Assembly: GCA_964235495.1 (NCBI GenBank)
Contig: CAXSAX010000014.1
Span: forward strand, 18,489 to 82,488
Direction of reading: 5' to 3'
Source of the DNA: LMUY01 sp964235495
GTDB taxonomy: Bacteria > Pseudomonadota > Alphaproteobacteria > Acetobacterales > Acetobacteraceae
DNA: 64,000 nucleotides
Within the stretch, counting starts at the first letter, position 1. Each line of letters begins with the position of its first letter. A model generated the notes under the pieces. That model was not told where the DNA came from and searched no databases. It saw nothing but the letters and a program-made list of their open reading frames with translations. Below, one piece after another: positions 27,022 through 36,095 of the stretch. A program made the position numbers and the translations under genes.

Positions 27022-29238
27022 ATGTCGGGCACCCGGCGTCTGCTCGCGCGCCTGCGGGACATGATGGCCTCCGACGCCGCTCCGCTGGCCGACGTGGTGC
27101 GCCTGGTCGCGGCCGAGCTGGTGGCCGAGGTGTGCTCGCTCTATGCGCTGCGCAGCGGCGATGCGCTGGAGCTGATCGCCACCCACGGCCTGCGCCCGGA
27201 CGCGGTGGGCCGCACCCGGCTGCGCATGGGCGAGGGCATCGTCGGCATCTGCGCCGCCACCGGGGACCTGCAGAACCTGCCGGACGCCCAGATGCACCCG
27301 AGCTTCGCCTACCGGCCCGAAACCGGCGAGGAGCCGTTCGCCTCCCTGCTCGCCGTGCCGGTGCGGCGGGCCGGGCACACCATGGGCGTGATCGCGGTGC
27401 AGAACCGCTCGCCCCGCCGCTACAACGCCGACGAGGTGGACGTGGTGGAAACCGTCGCCATGCTGCTGGCGGAGGCGCTGGCCGCGGCGGGGGCGGCGGC
27501 CGTGTCCGAGGACGCGCTGGGCGCCACCCTGCCGCGCCAGTTCGAGGCGGTGCCGCTGGCGCCGGGCCTGGTCGCCGGCCGGCTGATCGGCAGCCGCTTC
27601 GGCAACGTCCCGCGCCGCTTCCTGGCGCAGGACCCGGCGGCGGAGCAGGCCCGGCTGGAGGCGGCGCTGGTGGCCATGCGGCGGGACCTGGACGTGCTGA
27701 TCGAGCAGGGCATGCCGGCCAACGACGAGACGCGCGAGGTGATGGAGGCCACCCGCCTGGTCGCCGCCGACGAGGGCTGGGTGCGCCGCGTGACCGAGGC
27801 GATCCGCACCGGGCTGACGGCGGAGGCGGCCGTGGTGCGCGTGGCCAGCGACCTGCGCGACCGGATGCGCCGCATCACCGACCCCTACCTGCGCGAGCGC
27901 CTGGCCGACCTGGAGGACCTCGCCGCCCGGTTGCTGCAAGCGCTCGATGGCGGGGCGGTGCCCGGGCCGGTGGCGTCCGGCACCATCCTGGTGGTCCGCC
28001 GGCTCGGCCCGGCCCAGCTGCTGCAATGGCACGCCAGCGGCATCGCCGGCATCGCCATCGAGGAGGCGAGCCCCTCCGGCCACGCCGCCATCCTGGCGCG
28101 CGCGCTGGGGCTGCCCATGGTGGGCGGGGTGCGCGGCCTGCTGGACGCCATGGGGCCGGGGGACGAGGCGGTGCTGGACGCGGACGAGGGCCAGCTCATC
28201 CTGCGGCCGGATGCCGAGGTGCGCACCAGCTATGACCGCGCCATCGAGGGCCGGGCCGCCCGCCGGGCCGGCTACGGCGCCCTGCGGGCGCAGCCCAGCG
28301 TCACCGCGGACGGCACCGCCTTCAGCCTGATGCTGAACGTGGGCCTGGCGCTCGAGCTGGACCAGTTGGACGCGGTGGGGGCGGACGGCATCGGCCTGTT
28401 CCGCACCGAGATCGCCATGCTGGCCCGCGGCGCGCTGGCGGACACGGCGGAGCAGACGGCGCTGTACGCCCGCGTGCTGGACGCCGCCGGGGATCGCCCC
28501 GTGCTGTTCCGCACCCTGGACCTGGGCGGCGACAAGATGCTGCCGGACGCGCCGGCGCACGAGGAGGAGAACCCGGCCATGGGCTGGCGCTCCCTGCGCG
28601 TGGCGCTGGACCGCCCGGCGCTGCTGCGCCGCCAGGTGCGGGCGTTGCTGCTGGCGGCGGGGGGGCGGCCGCTTTCCGTCATGTTCCCCATGGTCGCGAC
28701 GGTGGCGGAGTTCCGCGCCGCCCGCGGCCTGCTGTATGCGGAGGCGGCCCGGGTGCGGCCTGCGCCCAGCCGCCTGCGCATCGGCACCATGCTGGAGGTG
28801 CCCTCCCTGCTGTGGCAGCTGCCGGCGCTGCTCAAGGACTGCCAGTTCATCTCCATCGGCTCCAACGACCTCATGCAGTTCCTGTTCGCCGCCGACCGCG
28901 GCAGCCCGGCGCTGGCGGGCCGCTACGACCTGCTGTCGCCCCCCGTGCTGGATATCCTGGACCACGTGCGCAGCTGCACGGAGGCGGCGCAGGTGTCGCT
29001 GTCCGTCTGCGGCGAGGCGGCGTCGCGCCCGCTGGAGGCGCTGACGCTGGCGGCCCTCGGCATCACCGCGCTGTCCATGCCGGCGTCCGGGCTGCTGGGC
29101 GCCAAGGCGTTCCTGCGCTCGGCCCGGCTGGATGCGTTCCGCCCCGTGCTGCATTCGCTGCGCGCCAACGCCTCGGGAGAGGCCAGCCTGCGCGAGCCGA
29201 TCGTCGCCTGGGCGCGGGAGCACGGGCTGGAGGCGTAG
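27022..29238 (+). CDS. ptsP: Phosphoenolpyruvate-protein phosphotransferase PtsP (EI-Ntr)
   Basis: 738 aa. GAF domain (residues 1 to about 155), then the EI domains. The phospho-accepting His354 is in ASPSGHAAILARALGLP; the PEP-binding barrel has DGIGLFRTEIAML, FRTLDLGGDK and SIGSNDLMQF, with Cys in LSVCGEAASRP. It starts the nitrogen PTS phosphorelay (EI-Ntr, NPr, EIIA-Ntr) that links PEP/glutamine state to regulation. GAF domains in this family sense glutamine. Partners are not in the window. Confidence 0.95.
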   Translation: MSGTRRLLARLRDMMASDAAPLADVVRLVAAELVAEVCSLYALRSGDALELIATHGLRPDAVGRTRLRMGEGIVGICAATGDLQNLPDAQMHPSFAYRPETGEEPFASLLAVPVRRAGHTMGVIAVQNRSPRRYNADEVDVVETVAMLLAEALAAAGAAAVSEDALGATLPRQFEAVPLAPGLVAGRLIGSRFGNVPRRFLAQDPAAEQARLEAALVAMRRDLDVLIEQGMPANDETREVMEATRLVAADEGWVRRVTEAIRTGLTAEAAVVRVASDLRDRMRRITDPYLRERLADLEDLAARLLQALDGGAVPGPVASGTILVVRRLGPAQLLQWHASGIAGIAIEEASPSGHAAILARALGLPMVGGVRGLLDAMGPGDEAVLDADEGQLILRPDAEVRTSYDRAIEGRAARRAGYGALRAQPSVTADGTAFSLMLNVGLALELDQLDAVGADGIGLFRTEIAMLARGALADTAEQTALYARVLDAAGDRPVLFRTLDLGGDKMLPDAPAHEEENPAMGWRSLRVALDRPALLRRQVRALLLAAGGRPLSVMFPMVATVAEFRAARGLLYAEAARVRPAPSRLRIGTMLEVPSLLWQLPALLKDCQFISIGSNDLMQFLFAADRGSPALAGRYDLLSPPVLDILDHVRSCTEAAQVSLSVCGEAASRPLEALTLAALGITALSMPASGLLGAKAFLRSARLDAFRPVLHSLRANASGEASLREPIVAWAREHGLEA

Positions 29239-29349
29239 GCTGTTTTTTGCAGTCCGATACCGGAAGGTTTACATCCTGGCCGCAGGATTCACCCGGCCCC
29301 CGGAGACGTGCGTGCTGCCAGCCCATCCCCTCGCCGGCGCCGCCGCGTG

Positions 29350-30327
29350 ATGTCCTACCTCGATCCCGAAGGACTCGTGCCCAGCGAGGGAGCCGCCCGG
29401 GTCGGGGCGGAGCTGCGCCTGGCCCGCCAGCGCCTGGGCTGGACGCTGGAGGAGCTGGCCGCCGGGCTCCGCATCCGGCAGCCCTACCTCCAGGCGATCG
29501 AGGAGGGGCGGCTGTCCGCGCTGCCCGGCAACGCCTACGCCATGGGCTTCGTGCGGACCTACGCCACGGCGCTCGGCCTGGACGCGGCCGAGATGTCCCG
29601 CCGCTTCCGGGCGGAGGCGCAGGAGGTCAACCAGAAGACCCGCCTGGCCTTCCCCGTGCCGGTGCCGCAGCGCGGCGTGCCGGCCGGCGCGGTGGTGCTG
29701 CTGGGCCTGGTGATCGCCGCGGGCACCTATGCCGCCTGGTACCGCTATTCCGGCAATGACGGGGCGCGCGTGATGCAGGAGGCGTCCTCGCCGCCGGAGC
29801 GCCTGGCCGCCATGGTGCCGCCGCCGGCGCAGTCGCCGCAGGTTGCCTCCATCCTGCCCTCCGCGCCGCCCGCCAGCCCAGCCCAGCCGCCGGCCGCCCC
29901 GATCCTCACCCCCACTCCGGCCTTGGCGCCATCCTTGCCGCCCGCCTTGATTCCTCCGGTCGTGGTCGCGCCCCCTCCGGCCGTCGCCGCAGCTCCGCCC
30001 CCGCTGCCGGCCGCGCCGCCCGCCACGTCGCGGGTGATGCTGCGCGCCAACGCGGGCGGCTGGGTGCAGGTGCGCCAGGCGGAGGGGCAGGTGCTGCTCA
30101 ACCGGGTGCTGCGCGCAGGCGAGAGCTGGCCGGTGCCGGTGCGCCCGCAACTGCTGCTGACGACCAGCAACGCCGGCGGCCTGCAGCTGCTGGTGGACGG
30201 GGTGGCCATGCCCTCGCTCGGCCTGCCGGGCACGCTGCGGCGGGACGTGCCGCTGGACCCGGCGATGGCCAAGGTGGGGCTCAAGCCGGCCAAGCCGAAC
30301 TCGACGCCGCGCGCCGCCGCGCAGTAA
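29350..30327 (+). CDS. RodZ-like helix-turn-helix membrane protein
   Basis: 325 aa. The N-terminal HTH_25 domain (VGAELRLARQRLGWTLEELAAGLRIRQPYLQAIEEG) is cytoplasmic. One membrane helix lies at about 118-138 (AGAVVLLGLVIAAGTYAAW). A Pro/Ala-rich periplasmic linker and a C-terminal DUF4115 domain (MLRANAGGWVQVRQ..LLNRVLRAGESWPVP) follow. RodZ ties MreB to the wall machinery. ATG 29350 is chosen over an upstream Arg-rich start. ispG follows 30 bases on. Confidence 0.9.
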   Translation: MSYLDPEGLVPSEGAARVGAELRLARQRLGWTLEELAAGLRIRQPYLQAIEEGRLSALPGNAYAMGFVRTYATALGLDAAEMSRRFRAEAQEVNQKTRLAFPVPVPQRGVPAGAVVLLGLVIAAGTYAAWYRYSGNDGARVMQEASSPPERLAAMVPPPAQSPQVASILPSAPPASPAQPPAAPILTPTPALAPSLPPALIPPVVVAPPPAVAAAPPPLPAAPPATSRVMLRANAGGWVQVRQAEGQVLLNRVLRAGESWPVPVRPQLLLTTSNAGGLQLLVDGVAMPSLGLPGTLRRDVPLDPAMAKVGLKPAKPNSTPRAAAQ

Positions 30328-30357
30328 GATGCCGGCACGGTTACGGAGCCCGCCCCG

Positions 30358-31479
30358 ATGAACTACCGCTCATACCAGCAGATCGACCGCCGCAAGTCCC
30401 GCCTGATCCATGTCGGCCGCGTGCCGGTGGGCGGCGACTCGCCGGTGACGGTGCAGACCATGACCAACACGCTGACCACGGACGTGGCGGGAACCGTGGC
30501 CCAAATCCGCAAGTCGGAGAAGGCGGGCGTCGATATCGTCCGGGTGTCCTGCCCCGACCAGGAGAGCGCGCTGGCGCTGCGCGAGATCGTGGCGCAGGTC
30601 GAGGTGCCGATCGTGGCGGACATCCACTTCCACTACAAGCGCGCCATCGAGGCGGCGCAGAGCGGGGCGGCCTGCCTGCGCATCAACCCGGGCAACATCG
30701 GCAGCCCCGAGCGGGTGCGCGAGGTGATCCGCGCCGCCAAGGACCATGGCTGCTCCATGCGGATCGGCGTGAACGCCGGCAGCCTGGAGCGCCACCTGCT
30801 GGAGAAGTACGGCGAGCCGAATCCGGAGGCGCTGGTCGAGAGCGCGCTGGAGCACGCCAAGATCCTGCAGGACAACGACTTCCACGAGTTCAAGATCAGC
30901 GTGAAGGCGTCCGACGTGTTCCTGGCGGTCGCGGCCTACCAGCAGCTGGCCGAGGTGTGCGACCACCCGCTGCACATCGGCATCACGGAGGCCGGGTCCA
31001 AGCGGGCGGGCACGGTGAAGAGCTCCATCGGGCTGGGCTCGCTGCTGTGGGCCGGCATCGGCGACACCCTGCGCGTGTCGCTCTCGGCCGAGCCGGAGGA
31101 GGAGGTCTATGTCGGCTGGGACATCCTGAAGTCGCTCGGCGTGCGGCACCGCGGGGTGAAGATCATCTCCTGCCCGAGCTGCGCGCGGCAGGGCTTCAAC
31201 GTGATCCAGACGGTCAGCACGCTGGAGGAGCGGCTGGCGCACATCGAGACGCCGATCACGCTGTCCATCATCGGCTGCGTGGTGAACGGCCCGGGCGAGG
31301 CGCTGATGACCGATCTGGGCGTCACCGGCGGCGGCGAGGGCAAGCACATGGTGTACGCCGCCGGGCGGCAGGACCACCGCATGAACGCGGAGGGCATGGT
31401 GGACCACATCGTTGACCTGGTGGAGGCCAAGGTGGCGGAGCTGAAGGCGGCCGCGCCCGTAAGGGTGGCGGCGGAGTGA
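30358..31479 (+). CDS. ispG: 4-hydroxy-3-methylbut-2-enyl diphosphate synthase
   Basis: Penultimate step of the MEP isoprenoid pathway; a [4Fe-4S] enzyme. 373 aa. TIM barrel: VGGDSPVTVQTMTNT, RVSCPD, VADIHFHYKRA, RINPGNIG. Cluster ligands are in ISCPSCARQGFNV and IIGCVVNGPGEA. ATG start. The stop overlaps the GTG of a small downstream gene (GTGA), so that gene is probably translated from the ispG transcript. Confidence 0.97.
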   Translation: MNYRSYQQIDRRKSRLIHVGRVPVGGDSPVTVQTMTNTLTTDVAGTVAQIRKSEKAGVDIVRVSCPDQESALALREIVAQVEVPIVADIHFHYKRAIEAAQSGAACLRINPGNIGSPERVREVIRAAKDHGCSMRIGVNAGSLERHLLEKYGEPNPEALVESALEHAKILQDNDFHEFKISVKASDVFLAVAAYQQLAEVCDHPLHIGITEAGSKRAGTVKSSIGLGSLLWAGIGDTLRVSLSAEPEEEVYVGWDILKSLGVRHRGVKIISCPSCARQGFNVIQTVSTLEERLAHIETPITLSIIGCVVNGPGEALMTDLGVTGGGEGKHMVYAAGRQDHRMNAEGMVDHIVDLVEAKVAELKAAAPVRVAAE

Positions 31480-31682
31480 GCGGGCCGCGGATCGACACCT
31501 CCCACATCAAGTCGCCGCGCGACCCGATGACGGCGGAGGAGCGGGAGGCGGTGCGGGCGGAGATAAGGCAGTCGCACGAGGCGCTCGCCTCCATCGTAGC
31601 CTGGGACGGCAATGCCGTCGATGAGTGGAACAAGATGTTTGAGGAAACCCTGGGGCAACCATCGAACGTCGATGCAGCATGA
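31476..31682 (+). CDS. Putative CcdA-like antitoxin lacking the DNA-binding domain
   Basis: 68 aa, GTG start overlapping the ispG stop. It has no ribbon-helix-helix. The C-terminal half (EIRQSHEALASIVAWDG, then DEWNKMFEETLG) resembles only the toxin-binding arm of CcdA, and it is followed with an 11-base overlap by a CcdB-like gene, which is the main evidence. If correct, the module is not self-repressing and depends on ispG expression. Alternatively it is an unrelated small protein. Homology is weak by eye. Confidence 0.55.
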   Translation: MSGPRIDTSHIKSPRDPMTAEEREAVRAEIRQSHEALASIVAWDGNAVDEWNKMFEETLGQPSNVDAA

Positions 31683-31974
31683 TGTGTTTGAAAACAACAA
31701 CGTCCGGAGCCGCGTAAGCCAGCCCTTCCTGGTCAATTTGCAGGCCGATGGCATTGATGGGCCGCTGTGCCTCGCTTGTCCGTTTTTCGCGCCTGGCACG
31801 CTCCAGAGCAGTAAAACCGTCATTCCGGTGATGTTCGAGGGAAAGCCTTACCTGCTTGCATTGATACTCATGAGCGCAGTGGACAGGCGCTGGCTCCGCC
31901 GTCCCGCAGGCTTCATCGCAGCCGACCGCGACGACATCCTGCGCGCGCTCGACTGGCTATTCACCGGTATCTGA
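31672..31974 (+). CDS. CcdB-like toxin, divergent
   Basis: 100 aa from the ATG at 31672. MQHDVFENNNVRSRVSQPFL, then VNLQADGI, TVIPVMFEGKPYLLALILMSAVDRR and DRDDILRALDWLFTGI follow the CcdB layout, including the family's C-terminal D.I..ALD.LF.GI. It shares few identities with the first CcdB (21589-21894) but the same ending. Base composition is lower than its neighbours. The ends overlap: antitoxin gene upstream (11 bases), DUF7002-like gene on the other strand downstream (18 bases). Confidence 0.75.
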   Translation: MQHDVFENNNVRSRVSQPFLVNLQADGIDGPLCLACPFFAPGTLQSSKTVIPVMFEGKPYLLALILMSAVDRRWLRRPAGFIAADRDDILRALDWLFTGI

Positions 31975-32655
31975 CCCACCACGCACATAAACAACGCGGC
32001 CAGCCGTCCCGCCCCGCATGGCCACGACCCGGCGGACGAACCGCGCGATGTCCGGCACGGCATAGTCCACCGTCAGCTCCACGACGCACGCCGCCGGGGC
32101 CGCCTTCCTGCGGCGGCTGGCATAGTCGTACTCGGCCACCGGCTGGAACGTGGCCCGGCCGCGCGGGGCAGGGCCCAGGTTGAACGTGGCGCCGCTGTTG
32201 ATCGGGCTCAGCGTCACGAGTGGCCGGTATGCCGCCGCCAGCGCCGCGGCGTCGATCTCCAGCACGTCGTGCTCGGCCGCCCGGTACTCCCGGCCGTCCA
32301 GCAGCTTCAGCAAGCGTTGCCGCGCCAGCCAGAAGAACACCTTGCCGTTCAGCAGCCGATACCAGTCTGCTGGGGCCATGCCGTCCTGCAAGCAGCGGCG
32401 CAGGGCGGCGTCGCTCATCGGCTTCTGGTCCCGCACCAGGGCCGCGCCATGCGCCGGGTGGCGCAGCCACACGCCGGCGGGCCGGTGCGCCGCCTCGATC
32501 GCCGCCCGCTCGCCGGCCGGGACCTCGAACAGGTCTAGCAGCGCGGTGGTGCTGCGCAGCCCGTGCCGCTGGATGCCCGGCCAGCTGCCGCTCTCGGCCA
32601 TGTGGTAGAGCGTCGGGCAATGGCGGAGCAGCTCCGCCCATTCGTCTTCTGTCAC
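31957..32655 (-). CDS. DUF7002-like protein
   Basis: 232 aa, GTG start. It opens LLRHCPTLYHMAESGSWPGI with QRHGLRSTTALLDLF following, and continues VWLRHPAHGAALVRDQKPMS, WYRLLNGKVFFWL and LSPINSGATFN. I recall this as the DUF7002 group; the number is from memory. The YHM....WP.IQ.HGL.S opening resembles the NAD-binding start of DarT- or RES-type ADP-ribosyltransferases, so an ART-like fold is possible but no catalytic Glu was assigned. Convergent with the CcdB-like gene with an 18-base overlap. Confidence 0.6.
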   Translation of the reverse strand: MTEDEWAELLRHCPTLYHMAESGSWPGIQRHGLRSTTALLDLFEVPAGERAAIEAAHRPAGVWLRHPAHGAALVRDQKPMSDAALRRCLQDGMAPADWYRLLNGKVFFWLARQRLLKLLDGREYRAAEHDVLEIDAAALAAAYRPLVTLSPINSGATFNLGPAPRGRATFQPVAEYDYASRRRKAAPAACVVELTVDYAVPDIARFVRRVVAMRGGTAGRVVYVRGGSDTGE

Positions 32656-32768
32656 GCGCCAGCCTCATCGATTCCGCCTCATGGGTCCAGCAACCCAGCA
32701 TCCGGCTTGCGCCGCGCCGTGCGACCGGCGATGACACGCGCCCATCCAACCTCCATGTCCGGACCATC

Positions 32769-34004
32769 ATGGCTGCCCTCCAACCGCCCCGCGGCACGCA
32801 CGACCTGATCGGCGAGGACCAGCGCCGCCACGCCCGGGTGGTGGACGCGGCCCGCAGCACCGCCGCGCTGTATGGCTTCGACGAGTGGGCCACGCCCATC
32901 TTCGAGGACACCGCCGCGTTCTCCCGCACCCTCGGCGACACCTCCGACGTGGTGACCAAGGAGATGTACAGCTTCGCCGACCGCGGCGGCGACAGCCTCA
33001 CCCTGCGCCCGGAAGGTACGGCCGGCATCTGCCGCGCCCTGGTCAGCAACGGGCTGACCCAGGCGCTGCCGCAGAAGGCGTTCTATGCCGGGCCGATGTT
33101 CCGCTACGAGCGGCCGCAGAAGGGCCGCACCCGCCAGTTCCACCAGATCGGCATCGAGCTGATCGGCCCCGCCGAGCCGCTGGCGGACGCGGAGGCGATC
33201 AGCTGCGGCTGGGACATCCTGACCCGGCTCGGCATCGCCGACGGGATCGTGCTGGAGGTCAACACCCTGGGCGACCGCCCGAGCCGCGACGCCTACCGCG
33301 CGGCGCTGGTGACGTATTTCAGCGCCCACCGCGAGGCGCTCTCCGCCGAGAGCCGGGACCGGCTGGAGCGCAACCCGCTGCGCATCCTGGACAGCAAGGA
33401 CGCCGGCGACCGCGCCGTGGTGGCCGACGCGCCGACCATCGCCCCCCACCTGACGGCCGAGGCCGGGCAGTTCTACGCGGCGTTGCTCGCCCGCATCGAG
33501 CGGTTCGGCGTGCCGTTCCGGGAGAACCCGCGCATTGTCCGCGGGCTCGACTACTACAACCACACCGCGTTCGAGTTCGTGACCGACCGGCTGGGCGCGC
33601 AGGGCACGGTGATGGCGGGCGGCCGCTATGACGGCCTGGTGGAGCAGATGGGCGGCCCGCCCACGCCGGCGGTCGGCTGGGCCGCCGGCGTCGAGCGGCT
33701 GGCCATGCTGCTGGGCGACCCGGCGCCGCCGCCGGGTCCGGTCGCGGTGGTCCCGGTGGGCGAGGACGCCGAGGCCCCGGCGATGGCGGTGCTGCAAGCG
33801 CTGCGGCAGGCCGGCATCCGGGCGGAGATGGCCTACCGCGGCAACCTCAAGCGCCGGATGGAGCGCGCCAACCGCATCGGTGCGCGCGCCGCGGTCATCC
33901 TGGGCGCGGAGGAGGCGGCCCGCGGGGTGGCGCAGCTCAAGCGGCTGGACACGGGCGCGCAGGAGGAGGTGGCGTTGCACAGCCTCGCCGCCCGGCTGCG
34001 GTGA
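32769..34004 (+). CDS. hisS: Histidyl-tRNA synthetase
   Basis: Class II aminoacyl-tRNA synthetase charging tRNA-His. 411 aa from ATG 32769. Motif 1 region PPRGTHDLIGEDQ..; motif 2 AFYAGPMFRYERPQKGRTRQFHQ; histidine-binding loops RGLDYYNHTAFEF and AGGRYDGLVEQMGG; C-terminal anticodon-binding domain from about residue 315. The upstream open frame lacks family similarity. The stop overlaps the prfA GTG (GTGA). Confidence 0.97.
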   Translation: MAALQPPRGTHDLIGEDQRRHARVVDAARSTAALYGFDEWATPIFEDTAAFSRTLGDTSDVVTKEMYSFADRGGDSLTLRPEGTAGICRALVSNGLTQALPQKAFYAGPMFRYERPQKGRTRQFHQIGIELIGPAEPLADAEAISCGWDILTRLGIADGIVLEVNTLGDRPSRDAYRAALVTYFSAHREALSAESRDRLERNPLRILDSKDAGDRAVVADAPTIAPHLTAEAGQFYAALLARIERFGVPFRENPRIVRGLDYYNHTAFEFVTDRLGAQGTVMAGGRYDGLVEQMGGPPTPAVGWAAGVERLAMLLGDPAPPPGPVAVVPVGEDAEAPAMAVLQALRQAGIRAEMAYRGNLKRRMERANRIGARAAVILGAEEAARGVAQLKRLDTGAQEEVALHSLAARLR

Positions 34005-35059
34005 CGCCGCTCGACGTGAAGCTGGACCGGGTGGTGGACCGGGCGGACGAGCTGCGGTCCCAGCTCAGCGCCGGACTGTCCGGCGACGCCTTCGCCCGCT
34101 CCTCCCGCGAGCTGTCCGAGCTGGAGCTGGTGGTGGCCCGCATCGGCGACCTGCGGGCGGCGGAGCAGGCGGCGCGCGAGGCGGAGGCGCTGCTGGCCGA
34201 TCCCGAGATGAAGGACCTGGCGGAGGCCGAGCTGGATGGGCTGCGCCACAGCCTGCCGGGCCTGCAGCGCGAAATCCGCCTGGCGCTGCTGCCCAAGGAT
34301 ACCGCGGACGAGCGCAGCGCCATCCTGGAGGTGCGCCCGGCGGCCGGCGGCGACGAGGCGGGGCTGTTCGCCGCCGAGCTGTTCGGCATGTACCAGCGCT
34401 ACGCCGCCGCCCAGGGCTGGCGCGTCGAGGTGCTGGACTACGCGGACACTGAGCTGGGCGGGCTGAAGGAGGGCGTCGCCGAGATCAGCGGGCGCGGCGT
34501 GTTCGCCCGGCTGAAATACGAGTCCGGCGTTCACCGGGTGCAGCGCGTGCCCGCCACCGAGAGCCAGGGCCGCATCCACACCTCCACCGTGACGGTCGCG
34601 GTGCTGCCGGAGGCGGAGGAGGTGGACGTGCAGGTGAACGACGGCGACCTGCGCATCGACACCTATCGCGCGTCCGGCGCCGGCGGGCAGCACATCAACA
34701 AGACGGACAGCGCCGTGCGCATCACCCACCTGCCGAGCGGCGTGGTGGTGGCGATGCAGGAGGAACGCTCCCAGCACAAGAACCGCGCCAAGGCGATGAA
34801 AGTGCTGCGCGCCCGGCTGTACGAGCTGCAGCGCTCCTCCCTGGCGGCGGCACGGGGCGCTGACCGCAAGGCGCAGGTGGGCACCGGGGACCGCTCCGAG
34901 CGCATCCGCACCTACAACTTCCCGCAGGGCCGCGTGTCCGACCACCGCATCAACCTCACGCTGCACAAGATCGACCGGGTGATGCTGGGCGAGCTGGACG
35001 AGATCGTGGACGCGCTGACCGCGGAGGACCAGGCCGCCCGGCTCGCGGCGGACGATTGA
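34001..35059 (+). CDS. prfA: Peptide chain release factor 1
   Basis: Recognises UAA/UAG and triggers peptide release. 352 aa, GTG start coupled to hisS. The anticodon-like tripeptide Pro-Ala-Thr is in RVQRVPATESQGRIHTS; the GGQ motif at residues 228-230 (SGAGGQHINKTDS) is methylated by PrmC, encoded next. The stop lies in the first unit of a 14-base triplication. Confidence 0.97.
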   Translation: MTPLDVKLDRVVDRADELRSQLSAGLSGDAFARSSRELSELELVVARIGDLRAAEQAAREAEALLADPEMKDLAEAELDGLRHSLPGLQREIRLALLPKDTADERSAILEVRPAAGGDEAGLFAAELFGMYQRYAAAQGWRVEVLDYADTELGGLKEGVAEISGRGVFARLKYESGVHRVQRVPATESQGRIHTSTVTVAVLPEAEEVDVQVNDGDLRIDTYRASGAGGQHINKTDSAVRITHLPSGVVVAMQEERSQHKNRAKAMKVLRARLYELQRSSLAAARGADRKAQVGTGDRSERIRTYNFPQGRVSDHRINLTLHKIDRVMLGELDEIVDALTAEDQAARLAADD

Positions 35060-35089
35060 GCGCGGACGGTTGAGCATGGGCGATTGAGC
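35048..35089 (+). repeat. 14-bp tandem triplication at the prfA/prmC junction
   Basis: Three adjacent units: GCGGACGATTGAGC (35048-35061), GCGGACGGTTGAGC (35062-35075), ATGGGCGATTGAGC (35076-35089). Unit 1 holds the prfA TGA stop; unit 3 holds the prmC TTG start. In both, the same bases (ATTGAG) are read in different frames. Confidence 0.9.
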
Positions 35090-35953
35090 CTGGGCCGCCG
35101 CCTGGCCGCCGCGACCGCCACGCTGGCCGCGGCCGGCCTCGACCGTCCCCGGCGGGAGGCGCGGCTGCTGCTGTGCCACGCCACCGGGCTGGATGCCGCC
35201 GGCCTGCTGCGCGAGCTGCATGCCGACCATCCTGCGCCGGAGTTCGAGGCGCTGGTGGCGCGCCGCGCCGCGCGGGAGCCGCTGGCGCTGATCACGGGGC
35301 GGCAGCCGTTCTGGAGCTTCGACGTGGCCGTGTCCGCCGACACGTTGATCCCGCGCGCGGATTCCGAGACCCTGGTGGAGGCGGCGCTGGAGGCGTTCCC
35401 CGGCCGCGACGCCCGGCGGGTGCTGGACCTCGGCACCGGCACCGGCTGCCTGCTGCTGGCCGTGCTCACCGAGTTCCCGGGCGCGTTCGGCGTGGGGGTG
35501 GACTGGTCCGCCGCCGCCGCCGCGCTGGCCCGGCGCAACGCCTGGGACTTGGGGCTGGACGGCCGTGCGGCCATCGCCTGCGGCTATTGGGCGACGGCGC
35601 TGCAAGCCCGCTTCGACCTGGTGCTCAGCAACCCGCCCTACATCGAGACCGCCGCCATCGCCGGGCTGATGCCGGAGGTCTCGCAGTACGAGCCCGCGCT
35701 CGCGCTGGATGGCGGCGCGGACGGGCTGGACGCCTATCGCAGCCTCATGGACGCGCTGCCGGCCTTGCTGACGCCGGGCGGCGTCGCCATCTTGGAGATC
35801 GGAGCCGGGCAGGCGCGGGCGATCTCCGACCTCGCCCGTGCGGCAGGCCTGCGACCCGGCGTGGCGCGGCCGGACCTGGCGGGGGTGGAGCGGGCCTTGC
35901 CCGTCCGTCTGTCCCGCAAGAAATCGTTTGGCGAACCCGGCCACCGCCGGTAG
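35084..35953 (+). CDS. prmC: Release factor glutamine methyltransferase
   Basis: Methylates the Gln of the GGQ motif in RF1 and RF2. 289 aa, TTG start (no usable ATG; the ATG at 35076 runs into a stop). SAM loop VLDLGTGTGCLLLAVL; catalytic Asn-Pro-Pro-Tyr at residues 183-186 (VLSNPPYIET); N-terminal helical domain with ARLLLCHATG and PLALITGRQPFW. It follows its substrate gene prfA. Confidence 0.95.
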   Translation: MSLGRRLAAATATLAAAGLDRPRREARLLLCHATGLDAAGLLRELHADHPAPEFEALVARRAAREPLALITGRQPFWSFDVAVSADTLIPRADSETLVEAALEAFPGRDARRVLDLGTGTGCLLLAVLTEFPGAFGVGVDWSAAAAALARRNAWDLGLDGRAAIACGYWATALQARFDLVLSNPPYIETAAIAGLMPEVSQYEPALALDGGADGLDAYRSLMDALPALLTPGGVAILEIGAGQARAISDLARAAGLRPGVARPDLAGVERALPVRLSRKKSFGEPGHRR

Positions 35954-36095
35954 GGTCCTGCCTCAGCGAGGATGCACGGTCGGGCAGCCCATGGGGCAGC
36001 CGGCTTGCCACGGGCGACCGGCCCACCTCGGCCCCAACGGGACGACGCTCACCAAGCCCGCCCGTGATTGAAACTTGAGAGAGCTTCAGAGCAGA

